NCBI RefSeq assembly: GCF_000454545.1
Contig: NZ_CM002139.1
Coordinates: 2,527,765 to 2,591,764, forward strand
Direction: 5' to 3'
Origin: Xanthomonas cassavae CFBP 4642
Lineage (GTDB): Bacteria; Pseudomonadota; Gammaproteobacteria; Xanthomonadales; Xanthomonadaceae
DNA length: 64,000 nt
In this document: one piece after another, positions 18,408-26,357 of the stretch
Position numbering within the stretch: the stretch's first letter is position 1
How the letters are laid out: each line of letters opens with the position of its first letter
Notes under the pieces: generated by a model
Told to the model about the DNA's origin: nothing
The model's input: only the letters and a program-made list of their open reading frames with translations
Database searches by the model: none
Translations under genes and position numbers: made by a program

Positions 18408-18753
18408 AGGCCAGCATGTGCGGTTCCGCATCGACGAGGACGAACTGGCGACGCTGCTGGCCGGGCAGAGCGTCGATAATCTGAGCCGGCTGCCCAGTGG
18501 GCAGGGCGCGCGTCTGGTACGCCACAGCGTGAGCCTTACCGGTGGTCACGCGGCCTGCAACTGCGCCACCGATCACTGGCAATTGCTGGTGCCGCGCAAC
18601 GCGCTGGAAGACCATGTGCGGCGCTTGCCGAGCCGAGAGGGATTGCATTTCAGCTTCGACGCAGGCGCCGGGCATGCCGAGCACATGGCGCTGCAGGTGA
18701 CCTTCGATATCGACGTACGTGACAGTGCGCGCAAGCGACTGCCGAAGGAATGA
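18391..18753 (+). CDS. Conserved-looking small protein coupled to mobA, unknown function
   Basis: 120 aa, not recognised as a named family. No signal peptide or membrane helix; the chain looks like a compact alpha/beta domain (IQIEGQHVRFRIDEDELATL, then ALQVTFDIDVRDS). Two cysteines lie close together (ACNCATDHW, residues about 55-60) and could bind a metal. Overlap with mobA suggests a role tied to Mo-cofactor or nitrate reductase maturation, but this is context only. Confidence 0.7.
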   Translation: MKIQIEGQHVRFRIDEDELATLLAGQSVDNLSRLPSGQGARLVRHSVSLTGGHAACNCATDHWQLLVPRNALEDHVRRLPSREGLHFSFDAGAGHAEHMALQVTFDIDVRDSARKRLPKE

Positions 18754-18881
18754 CCTGTTGGACCAGGCGCGTCGCCGCCTTGCAGGCTGCCTGCCGTTGA
18801 CGCTTGCATGCCGGATGCGGACGACTTTGTGCTGCGTCCTGAAGGGTGCGCCGTGCTCCGCAGGCGTGGCCATCTAGGCGA

Positions 18882-19886
18882 TCACGCGGCAGGTCGCTTG
18901 CGCCGCTCCTGGTAGATGCCCGGCACGCGCTCGCAGACCAGCCCCTGTGCCAGTAACGCAGATTCGATCGGTGCGGCGGCAGCGTCGTCGTAGCCGGTGC
19001 CGCTGCGCAACGCGACCACGTGCAGTCCGTCGCCGGCCAGTTCCAGCAGCAGGGACCGCTGCGCTTCGGCAGCGTGCGGCATGCTGCGACGGGAGGCGTC
19101 GCGGCGCGCCAGGTCGAGAACCGCATCGGGAATATCATCGCCGGCCACCAGCACGTCGGCCAGGTTCATCGCACGCAGCGCCTTCAAGGTGAGCAGGCCC
19201 GGATCGCCCGGGCCGGTCCCCACCAGCTGCACGCTGCCACGCGCCGGTACCGCGCCGGCGTCGTCCAGCGCCGCCCTGAATGCAGCCTCGGCCGCCACCT
19301 CGTCGCCGGCCTGCAGCAGCACAGGCACCTGGCCGTCGATGACACGATCGAACCAGCGCCGGCGCCGGTTCATGTCCGGGAACTGGCTGCGGATGCGCTC
19401 GCGATGCTGCGCGAACAGGCCGGCGAAGCGGCCCACCGATGCATCCAGCTCGCGCTCCAGCCGCTCGCGCAGGCGCCGTGCCAGCATCGGCGCGGCGCCT
19501 GCAGACGAAATGGCGATCACCAGCGGGTCGCGGTCCACGATCGCCGGCACCTGATAGGAGGACAACTCGGCATCGTCCACCACGTTGACCAGGCGCTGGC
19601 GCGCGCCCGCGACGGCGGCAACGCGTTGGTTCAAGTCGGTGTCGTCGGTGGCCGCGACCACCAGCCACACCGTGTCGATCCAGGCAGGATCGAACTCGCC
19701 ACCCAGTTGCTCGAAGCGACCGGCCTGCCTCAGGTCCGCCAGCTCGGGCGAGAGCGCCTGCGCGTACAGGCGGATCTGCGCACCGGCCTTGAGCAGCGCC
19801 AGCACCTTGCGCGTGGCGACCTCGCCGCCACCGATCACCAGCACAGCGCGCCCCTGCAGATTGGCGAACAACGGGAACAACGGCAT
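18882..19886 (-). CDS. cysG: Siroheme synthase CysG-like, with truncated methyltransferase half
   Basis: 334 aa. Residues 1-205 are a complete CysG N-terminal half (precorrin-2 dehydrogenase/sirohydrochlorin ferrochelatase), with the NAD motif VIGGGEVATRK (17-27). From residue 218 a tetrapyrrole-methylase start is recognisable (VQLVGTGPGDPGLLTLKALR), but only about 110 residues remain instead of about 240, and the SAM-binding and substrate loops are missing. It probably makes siroheme from precorrin-2 supplied by the separate methyltransferase at 29188. Siroheme is needed by NirB. It is divergent from nasT; the start MPLFPLFANLQG is chosen by family similarity. Confidence 0.85.
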   Translation of the reverse strand: MPLFPLFANLQGRAVLVIGGGEVATRKVLALLKAGAQIRLYAQALSPELADLRQAGRFEQLGGEFDPAWIDTVWLVVAATDDTDLNQRVAAVAGARQRLVNVVDDAELSSYQVPAIVDRDPLVIAISSAGAAPMLARRLRERLERELDASVGRFAGLFAQHRERIRSQFPDMNRRRRWFDRVIDGQVPVLLQAGDEVAAEAAFRAALDDAGAVPARGSVQLVGTGPGDPGLLTLKALRAMNLADVLVAGDDIPDAVLDLARRDASRRSMPHAAEAQRSLLLELAGDGLHVVALRSGTGYDDAAAAPIESALLAQGLVCERVPGIYQERRKRPAA

Positions 19887-19970
19887 CGGCTCACTCCCAA
19901 AAAGATGACTCGCACCAACGGCATGTTGCATGGCAACATCGGATCACGTCCACACGCCTCGCTGCCGCCA

Positions 19971-20543
19971 ATGCGTGTTTTGCTGGTCAACGATACCGAA
20001 AAGCTGATCGGGCAATTGCGCCAGGCGCTCACGCGCGCCGGCTACACGGTGCTCGACGATGTGGCCTCGGTGGGTGCCCTGCTGCATGCGGTACAGAGCC
20101 AGCAGCCGGATGTGGTGGTGATCGACGTGGATTCGCCCTCGCGCGACACCCTTGAGCAGTTGTCGATGCTGCACACGCATGCGCCGCGACCGGTGGTGAT
20201 GTTTTCCGGCGATGGTGACGATGCACTGATCCATGCCGCGGTCGGTGCAGGTGTCACCGCGTATGTGGTCGATGGCCTGGCGCCGGCGCGGTTGGCGCCG
20301 ATCGTGCAGGTGGCGCTGGCGCGGTTTGCGCACGAGAGCAGCATGCGCAAACGCCTGGACGACGTGCAGCAAGCCCTGCAGGACCGCAAACAGATCGATC
20401 GCGCGAAGGGTCTGCTGATGGAAAAACGCGGCCTCAGTGAGGCCGATGCCTATGCCGCGCTGCGCCAGCAGGCGATGAAGCAGGGCGTCAAGCTGGCCGA
20501 AGTGGCGCGACGCATCGTGGCCATGGCCGAATTGCTGGGATGA
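19971..20543 (+). CDS. nasT: ANTAR-domain transcription antiterminator NasT
   Basis: 190 aa: a receiver-like domain (1-118) and an ANTAR RNA-binding domain (about 125-185, KQIDRAKGLLMEKRGLSEAD). NasT binds paired hexaloop hairpins in leader RNA and stops a terminator from forming. The receiver looks non-phosphorylatable: the usual acidic pair is ND and the conserved Lys is absent (VVDGLAP). That agrees with control by NasS binding rather than a kinase. The ATG at 19971 matches the receiver start (MRVLLVNDTE); an in-frame ATG at 19905 exists. nasS follows after 4 bp. The matching RNA target is seen at 22167-22229. Confidence 0.92.
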   Translation: MRVLLVNDTEKLIGQLRQALTRAGYTVLDDVASVGALLHAVQSQQPDVVVIDVDSPSRDTLEQLSMLHTHAPRPVVMFSGDGDDALIHAAVGAGVTAYVVDGLAPARLAPIVQVALARFAHESSMRKRLDDVQQALQDRKQIDRAKGLLMEKRGLSEADAYAALRQQAMKQGVKLAEVARRIVAMAELLG

Positions 20544-20547
20544 ACCG

Positions 20548-21612
20548 ATGAGCCAAGCCGACCTTCCCGTGTTGCGCGTGGCCTACATGCCGCTGATCGA
20601 TTGCGCGCCGCTGGTGGCTGCGCAGCGGCTGGGGCTGGACCACGCGCATGGCCTGCACCTGGATCTGCGACGGCAGGCCTCGTGGGCGGGCGTGCGCGAT
20701 CGGCTGCTGGCGGGCGAGGTGGAGGCCGCCCACGCGCTGGCCAGCCTGGTGTACGCCATCGACCTGGGCATTGCCGGGCCGCAGTGCGCGATGGCCTTGC
20801 TGATGACGCTTAATCACAACGGTCAGGCAATCACCCTGGCGCCTGCCTTGGCGCAGGCACTGGCAGACGGGCAGGCGTTGCCGCAGGCACTGGCCGGACT
20901 GGGGCGACGCGCGGTCTTCGCGCAGACCTTTCCCACCGGCACGCATGCGTTGTGGCTGTATTACTGGCTGGCCGCAGGCGGGGTGGACCCGATGCGCGAT
21001 GTCGATGTGCTCAGCATTCCACCACCGCAGATGCCCGACGCGCTGGGCAGCGGGCTGGTGGATGGCTATTGCTCCGGCGAACCATGGGCGGCCGTGGCAC
21101 AGGCGCAAGGCGTGGGTGCACGGGTGATCCGCAGCGGTGAGCTGTGGCCCGGCCATCCGGAAAAGGTGCTGGCCTGCCGGCGCGAATTCGCTGCCCTGCA
21201 GCCGGACCTGACGCAGCAGCTGACGGCTTGCGTACTGGAAGCCTGCCGCTGGCTGGATGCTGGGCCGGACCACCGCGCACAGTGTGCGCAGTGGCTGGCC
21301 GAACCGCAGCATATCGGAGTGTCGGCAGCGCATCTTGCTGCGTGTCTGGATGCCGAAACCGATGCGGCCAGCGGCGATGCGACGGCGCTGGCCTTTCATC
21401 GCGATGGTGCGGTGAACATGCCGTGGCTGTCCGATGGCGAATGGTTCCTGGGCCAGTTCCAGCGGTGGGGGTGGCATGCCGTCCAGGACGAGGATATTGC
21501 GCGGTTACGGGATATCCATCGCCTGGACAACTACCGTCGTGCCGCAGCGCGCGTGGGTGTGGCGGTGGGCGACAGCGATCATCGCAGCAACCGCTTGCTC
21601 GATACGCCGTGA
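20548..21612 (+). CDS. nasS: Nitrate/nitrite sensor NasS (NrtA-like, cytoplasmic)
   Basis: 354 aa, related to periplasmic nitrate-binding proteins (NrtA/SsuA fold) but with no signal peptide: the N-terminus runs straight into the fold (LPVLRVAYMPLIDCAPL). This is what distinguishes NasS. In characterised systems NasS holds NasT inactive until nitrate or nitrite binds, then releases it. Other family features are the MPDALGSGLVDGYCSGEPW segment (near residue 160) and the long C-terminal lobe. Four bases separate it from nasT, so the two are made together. Confidence 0.88.
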   Translation: MSQADLPVLRVAYMPLIDCAPLVAAQRLGLDHAHGLHLDLRRQASWAGVRDRLLAGEVEAAHALASLVYAIDLGIAGPQCAMALLMTLNHNGQAITLAPALAQALADGQALPQALAGLGRRAVFAQTFPTGTHALWLYYWLAAGGVDPMRDVDVLSIPPPQMPDALGSGLVDGYCSGEPWAAVAQAQGVGARVIRSGELWPGHPEKVLACRREFAALQPDLTQQLTACVLEACRWLDAGPDHRAQCAQWLAEPQHIGVSAAHLAACLDAETDAASGDATALAFHRDGAVNMPWLSDGEWFLGQFQRWGWHAVQDEDIARLRDIHRLDNYRRAAARVGVAVGDSDHRSNRLLDTP

Positions 21613-21994
21613 GGCGGCTGATGGCACCTTGTTGCGGTCTCCAGGCCTATGGATGTGCCTGACGTCTGTTGTTGGATTTGCGCATCTTCCGCAGGCGTCT
21701 GGATTGATTGGACTGCGCGCTTGCAACGGTTGGCTTGCGACGCTGCTGATCCGAGGCGTGGCTGCAGGGCCCTTGCCCGCTCGAGAGGGTCGGTGTGCAT
21801 GGGACAAGCGATCTGCCGGCGGCTCTTGCCTGGGATCGCAAAGCATTGTGTGCTCGGCTAACTCGTCGAGGGAAAAATCGGAGTCTGGACCCATGGCTCG
21901 CTGACATCAGCGCAGATAGGCAGATCGTTCGCGGTGCGAAAGATCGATGGCTTGGCCGCGAATGCCTGGCGTACCCAGCGCCGCAAGAACGCGC
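21613..21994. other. Gap without a supported gene
   Basis: About 380 bp after nasS. Several short open frames on both strands lack ribosome sites and recognisable similarity. It may hold decayed sequence. The regulatory region of the nitrate operon begins at its right end. Confidence 0.5.
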
Positions 21995-22011
21995 CGCACA
22001 GGTTTGGTGCA
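21995..22011 (+). promoter_or_regulatory. NtrC-like enhancer box
   Basis: CGCACAGGTTTGGTGCA. The right half TGGTGCA is a perfect NtrC half-site; the left half keeps the GCAC core. The arms have the normal 17-bp layout. The site is centred about 163 bp upstream of the predicted sigma-54 start, a normal enhancer distance. A partly overlapping dyad, GTGCA-TCGC-TGCAC, follows. Confidence 0.55.
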
Positions 22012-22139
22012 TCGCTGCACGAAAGCCGGGAATCGGGCCATGGTTCCGGCCTTACTGATTCCACACTGCCCAGCCGCCTTATAATTAAATCACCAATTTT
22101 TCAAGTACTTATACCGCCGCGACGCGGGAGTGAACAAGT

Positions 22140-22154
22140 TGGCATGGTGATTGC
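22140..22154 (+). promoter_or_regulatory. Sigma-54 promoter of the nitrate assimilation operon
   Basis: TGGCATGGTGATTGC has the invariant GG (-24) and GC (-12) with exact spacing, one base off the consensus TGGCAC-N5-TTGC. The predicted +1 is about 22166, so the transcript begins right at the first leader hairpin. Confidence 0.8.
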
Positions 22155-22166
22155 GTAGCAGTCATG

Positions 22167-22229
22167 TGCAGGTGCAACGGCGTGCCTGCAACAACACGTA
22201 CACGGTGCAGCGGTTCAACGGCGATCCGC
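22167..22229 (+). promoter_or_regulatory. Dual-hairpin ANTAR (NasT) target in the leader RNA
   Basis: Hairpin 1: 22167-22175 pairs with 22182-22190 (9 bp, two G-U) around the loop AACGGC (22176-22181). Hairpin 2: 22210-22216 pairs with 22223-22229 (one T-T mismatch) around a second AACGGC loop (22217-22222). Both hexaloops have A at position 1 and G at position 4, the known ANTAR recognition pattern. nasT is encoded about 2.2 kb upstream. Confidence 0.85.
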
Positions 22230-22242
22230 ACGCATCCAGGAC

Positions 22243-22285
22243 AACGGCGTCCTTCCGGTTTACCGGAGGGGCGCCGTTTTTTTTT
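22243..22285 (+). terminator. Leader terminator controlled by NasT
   Basis: A stem of about 16 bp (22243-22258 with 22263-22278, two G-U pairs, small TTTA loop) is followed by a run of nine T. It lies after the ANTAR hairpins and 25 bp before the transporter start, so without antitermination the operon would stop here. Confidence 0.9.
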
Positions 22286-22310
22286 GACCATCGCATTCGA
22301 AGAGGTCTCT

Positions 22311-23519
22311 ATGCAGCGCTCGTTCTGGCGATCCGGGCACACGCCCACCTTGTTCGCTTCCTTCCTGTATTTCGACCTGAGTTTCATGGTGTGGTATCTG
22401 CTCGGTCCGTTGCAGGTGCCGATTGCGCAATCGCTGGGCCTGGATACCCAGCAGCGCGCCTTGATGGTGGCGGTGCCGATCCTGTGCGGGGCGGTGTTGC
22501 GCCTGGTGCTGGGCATGTTTGCCGATCGCACCGGCGCCAAGCGTGCCGGCATGGTCGCGCAGCTCGCCGTGATCGCTGCGCTGTTCGGTGCCTGGCAACT
22601 GGGCGTGAACAGCATGGGACAGGCGCTGCTGTTGGGTGTGCTGCTCGGTATCGCCGGTGCGTCGTTTGCGGTGGCATTGCCGCTGGCGTCGCGCTGGTAT
22701 CCACCCGAGCATCAGGGCACCGCGATGGGCATCGCCGGTGCAGGCAATTCCGGCACGGTGCTGGCGGCGTTGTTCGCCCCGATGCTGGCGGCCGCCTTCG
22801 GCTATCAAAACGTGTTCGGGCTGGCGTGCATTCCGTTGGTGCTGACGCTGATCGTGTTTGCGTCGATCGCCAAGGAGGCACCGACACCGGTCGCACGCAA
22901 GCAGTGGTCCGACTACGGCCGCGTGCTGGTGGGCAACCGCGACGCGTGGCGCTTCATGTTCTTTTACGCGATCACCTTCGGAGGCTTTTCCGGCTTTGCC
23001 AGTGCGTTGCCGGGGTACTTCCACGACCAGTTCGATTTCGACGCGCGGACCGCGGGCTGGGCCACGGCGGCCTGCGTGCTGGCCGGCTCGGTGATGCGCC
23101 CGCTGGGTGGCGTGATTGCCGACCGTGTAGGCGGCACGCGTGCCTTGCTGGCGGTGTATCTGCTGGTGGCCACGCTGGTAGGCATTGCCGGGTTCGGTGC
23201 CGGCGGCGCCACCATCACGCTGGCGTTGTTCGTGCTGACGTTGTTGTGCCTGGGCGCCGGCAATGGTGCGGTGTTCCAGCTGGTGCCGCAGCGCTTCGGC
23301 CAGGATATCGGGGTGATGACCGGCTTGATCGGCATGGCCGGCGGCATCGGCGGCTTCGCGCTTGCGGCCGGGTTGGGCGTGCTCAAGCAGCACACCGGCA
23401 GCTATGCGTTGGGCATGTGGTTGTTCGCTGCATTCGCGCTTGGCGGCTGGGGCTTGCTAGCGGGCGTCAAGACCCAGTGGCGCAGCGAATGGTCCACCGC
23501 CGGCGCGGCGCGCGTCTGA
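22311..23519 (+). CDS. narK: Nitrate/nitrite transporter, NarK/NasA family (MFS)
   Basis: 402 aa, 12 predicted membrane helices. The nitrate signature AGAGNSGT (residues 142-149) and the conserved helix-2 arginine (R64 in AVLRLVLGMFADRTG) are present; a second signature-like stretch is GMAGGIGGF near residue 344. It imports nitrate for assimilation. The ATG follows AGAGG at good spacing. It is the first gene after the leader terminator and runs into nirB directly. Confidence 0.93.
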   Translation: MQRSFWRSGHTPTLFASFLYFDLSFMVWYLLGPLQVPIAQSLGLDTQQRALMVAVPILCGAVLRLVLGMFADRTGAKRAGMVAQLAVIAALFGAWQLGVNSMGQALLLGVLLGIAGASFAVALPLASRWYPPEHQGTAMGIAGAGNSGTVLAALFAPMLAAAFGYQNVFGLACIPLVLTLIVFASIAKEAPTPVARKQWSDYGRVLVGNRDAWRFMFFYAITFGGFSGFASALPGYFHDQFDFDARTAGWATAACVLAGSVMRPLGGVIADRVGGTRALLAVYLLVATLVGIAGFGAGGATITLALFVLTLLCLGAGNGAVFQLVPQRFGQDIGVMTGLIGMAGGIGGFALAAGLGVLKQHTGSYALGMWLFAAFALGGWGLLAGVKTQWRSEWSTAGAARV

Positions 23520-23541
23520 CATGTCGACAGGAATCCAGGCA

Positions 23542-25995
23542 ATGAAGCAACCCAGACTCGTCGTCATCGGCAATGGCATGGCCGGCATCCGCACCGTGGA
23601 GGAGCTGCTCAAGCTGATGCCGGGCATGTACCACATCACCGTGTTCGGTGCCGAGCCGCATCCCAACTACAACCGCATCCTGCTGTCGCCGGTGCTGGCC
23701 GGCGAGCAGGAGTTCGACGACATCGTGTTGAACCGGTTGCAGTGGTACCGCGACAACGGCATCCATCTGCATTTGAACACCGAAGTCACCCGCATCGATC
23801 GCGTGCGCCGCCGGGTAATTGCCGCCGACGGCACCGAGGCCGAGTACGACCGCCTGCTGATCGCCACCGGCTCGGTGCCGTTCGTGCTGCCGATCCCGGG
23901 CAACGAGCTGAAGGGCGTGATCGGATATCGCGATATCCAGGACACCCGCACCATGATCGACACCGCGCGCAGCAAGCAGCATGCGGTGGTGATCGGTGGC
24001 GGCCTGCTTGGTCTGGAAGCGGCCAATGGCTTGAAGGTGCGCGGCATGGACGTGACCGTGGTGCACCTGGCCGGCTGGCTGCTGGAACGTCAGCTCGACC
24101 CGGTTGCGGGCAATCTGCTGCAGCAGGCACTGCGCGCACGTGGCCTGGAATTTCGCTTGAACACCGCAACCAGCGCGCTGCTCGGCAACGCGCAGCGCGA
24201 AGTGATCGGGGCCAGATTCGCCGATGGCAGCGAAATCCCGGCCGATCTGGTGGTGATGGCCGCCGGCATCCGCCCCAACACGCGCCTTGCCGAAGAAGCC
24301 GGCATCCATTGCTCGCGCGGCATCGTGGTCAACGACAGTCTGCAGAGCTTCGATCCGCGCGTGTACGCGGTGGGCGAGTGCGCAAACCATCGTGGTATCG
24401 CCTACGGCCTGGTGGCGCCGCTGTTCGAGCAGGCCAAGGTCTGCGCCAACCACCTGGCGCAGTTCGGCATCGGCATCTATCGCGGCTCGGTGGCGTCGAC
24501 CAAGCTCAAGGTCACCGGCATCGATCTGTTTTCGGCCGGCGATTTCATGGGCGGCGATGGCTGCGAGGAGATCGTGTTGTCCGATCCGGCCGGCGGGGTC
24601 TACAAGAAGCTGGTGATCCGCGACGACGTGCTGGTGGGAGCCTGCCTGTATGGCGACACCAGCGATGGCGGCTGGTATTTCAAACTGCTCAAGGACGGCA
24701 CGCCGATCCAGGCGCAGCGCGATCAGCTGATCTTCGGCGAAAGCGCGTTGGGCGATTCGGGCACCGGCGGCCAGGACCGCGCCAGCGTGATGGCCGACAG
24801 CGACGAGGTCTGCGGCTGCAACGGCGTGTGCAAGGGCACCATTGTCAAGGCGATCAGCGAGCAGGGCCTGTTTACCGTCGATGAAGTGAAGAAGCACACC
24901 AAGGCAGCGAGTTCCTGCGGCTCGTGCACCGGGCTTGTAGAGCAGATTCTGATGAACTGCCTGGGCTCCAATTTCCAGGAAACCCCAAAGACCAAGGCCG
25001 TCTGCGCGTGTACCGACCTGAGCCACGGCGATGTGCGCCGCGCCATCCGCGAGCACAAGCTGCTCACCCATGCGCAGGCCTACGCCTTCATGGAATGGCG
25101 CACGCCCAACGGTTGCGCCACCTGCCGGCCGGCGATCAATTACTACATGCTCTCGACCTGGCCGCACGAAGCCATCGACGACCCGCAGTCGCGTTTCATC
25201 AACGAACGCGCGCACGCCAACATCCAGAAGGACGGCACCTTCTCGGTGATTCCGCAGATGAAGGGCGGGGTGACCAATGCTGGTGAGCTGCGCCGCATTG
25301 CCGATGTGGCCGACAAGTACGCGGTGCCGATGGTCAAGGTCACCGGCGGCCAGCGCATCGATCTGCTCGGGGTCAAGAAAGAAGATCTGGTGGAAGTGTG
25401 GCGCGATCTGGGCATGCCGTCGGGCCATGCCTACGGCAAGTCGATCCGCACGGTGAAGACCTGCGTGGGCAGCGAGTTCTGCCGCTTCGGCACCCAGAAC
25501 AGCACGCAGATGGGTATCGACCTGGAAACCATGCTGGCCAATATGTGGAGCCCGCACAAGGTGAAGCTGGCGGTGTCAGGCTGCCCGCGCAACTGCGCCG
25601 AATCCGGCATCAAGGACGTGGGCATCATCGCGGTGGATTCGGGTTGGGAGCTGCACGTTGGCGGCAATGGCGGCATCAAGACCGAGGTGGCGCGTTTCCT
25701 GGTCAAGGTGAGCACCGCCGAGGAAGTGCGCGAGTACACCGGCGCATTTTTGCAGCTGTACCGAGAGCAGGCCTATTACCTGGACCGCACGGTGCACTAC
25801 ATCGCGCGCGTGGGCCTGGACTACATCCGTGCGCAGGTGGTGGACGATGCGGCAAACCGGCGAGCGCTGTACGAGCGCCTGCTGTTTTCGCTGGAAGGCC
25901 TGGTCGATCCGTGGAAGGCACGCATCGCCGGCGAGCGTCGCCAGGAGTATCAACCGCTGCGGATCGCAGCGCCCGCGGCAACGGTGGAGGAATGA
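23542..25995 (+). CDS. nirB: Assimilatory nitrite reductase large subunit NirB
   Basis: 817 aa. Order: FAD/NAD-binding domains (VVIGNGMAG at the start, a second GxGxxG in VVIGGGLLGLEAA), BFD-type 2Fe-2S cysteines (CGCNGVC and CGSC), then the siroheme/4Fe-4S domain. The cluster ligands are C641 and C647 (CVGSEFC) and C681 and C685 (CPRNC). It reduces nitrite to ammonium with NAD(P)H. The ATG at 23542 has AGGA upstream and gives the normal N-terminus MKQPRLVVIGNG; an ATG at 23521, directly after narK, is less likely. Confidence 0.96.
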   Translation: MKQPRLVVIGNGMAGIRTVEELLKLMPGMYHITVFGAEPHPNYNRILLSPVLAGEQEFDDIVLNRLQWYRDNGIHLHLNTEVTRIDRVRRRVIAADGTEAEYDRLLIATGSVPFVLPIPGNELKGVIGYRDIQDTRTMIDTARSKQHAVVIGGGLLGLEAANGLKVRGMDVTVVHLAGWLLERQLDPVAGNLLQQALRARGLEFRLNTATSALLGNAQREVIGARFADGSEIPADLVVMAAGIRPNTRLAEEAGIHCSRGIVVNDSLQSFDPRVYAVGECANHRGIAYGLVAPLFEQAKVCANHLAQFGIGIYRGSVASTKLKVTGIDLFSAGDFMGGDGCEEIVLSDPAGGVYKKLVIRDDVLVGACLYGDTSDGGWYFKLLKDGTPIQAQRDQLIFGESALGDSGTGGQDRASVMADSDEVCGCNGVCKGTIVKAISEQGLFTVDEVKKHTKAASSCGSCTGLVEQILMNCLGSNFQETPKTKAVCACTDLSHGDVRRAIREHKLLTHAQAYAFMEWRTPNGCATCRPAINYYMLSTWPHEAIDDPQSRFINERAHANIQKDGTFSVIPQMKGGVTNAGELRRIADVADKYAVPMVKVTGGQRIDLLGVKKEDLVEVWRDLGMPSGHAYGKSIRTVKTCVGSEFCRFGTQNSTQMGIDLETMLANMWSPHKVKLAVSGCPRNCAESGIKDVGIIAVDSGWELHVGGNGGIKTEVARFLVKVSTAEEVREYTGAFLQLYREQAYYLDRTVHYIARVGLDYIRAQVVDDAANRRALYERLLFSLEGLVDPWKARIAGERRQEYQPLRIAAPAATVEE

Positions 25996-25997
25996 GC

Positions 25998-26357
25998 ATG
26001 CCCGATCAGGCGTGGGTGCATGTGTGCGCCTTGCAGGAGTTGCCGGCGTTGGGTGCGCGCGTCCTGGAGGTCGAAGGCCTGCCGCCGATCGCCATCTTCC
26101 GCACCGCCAGCGATCAGGTGTTTGCGCTGCGCGATCGTTGCCCGCACAAGGGTGGCCCGTTGTCGCAAGGGATCGTGGCCGGCGACACGGTGACCTGCCC
26201 ATTGCATGGCTGGGCGATCGGCCTGCAGAGCGGGCAGGCCTGTGCACCGGACGTGGGCTGCGCCCCGCGATATCCGGTGAAGGTGGATGCCGGTGCGGTG
26301 TGGATCGTGTTGCAGCCGGTCCCCGAGCCGCAGGCGGTTGCCGAGCCGGCCGCATGA
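25998..26357 (+). CDS. nirD: Nitrite reductase small subunit NirD (Rieske type)
   Basis: 119 aa, Rieske-fold partner of NirB. The full set of 2Fe-2S ligands is present: C48-x-H50 (CPH) and C67-x2-H70 (CPLH). This differs from E. coli NirD, which lacks them, so this subunit should carry a cluster. The ATG at 25998 has GGTGGAGG at proper spacing; an ATG at 25992 is too close. Its stop overlaps the next start (ATGA). Confidence 0.93.
   Translation: MPDQAWVHVCALQELPALGARVLEVEGLPPIAIFRTASDQVFALRDRCPHKGGPLSQGIVAGDTVTCPLHGWAIGLQSGQACAPDVGCAPRYPVKVDAGAVWIVLQPVPEPQAVAEPAA

Noticed and set aside
19020-19970. Long upstream extension of the nasT frame
   Set aside because: It runs antisense through cysG; the receiver domain begins at 19971.
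21505-21894. Minus-strand frame of 129 codons after nasS
   Set aside because: Partly overlaps nasS, lacks a ribosome site and has no recognisable motif.
22151-23545. 464-codon frame overlapping the nitrate transporter
   Set aside because: Out of frame with the conserved transporter, no membrane pattern; the transporter frame has the ribosome site and signature motifs.
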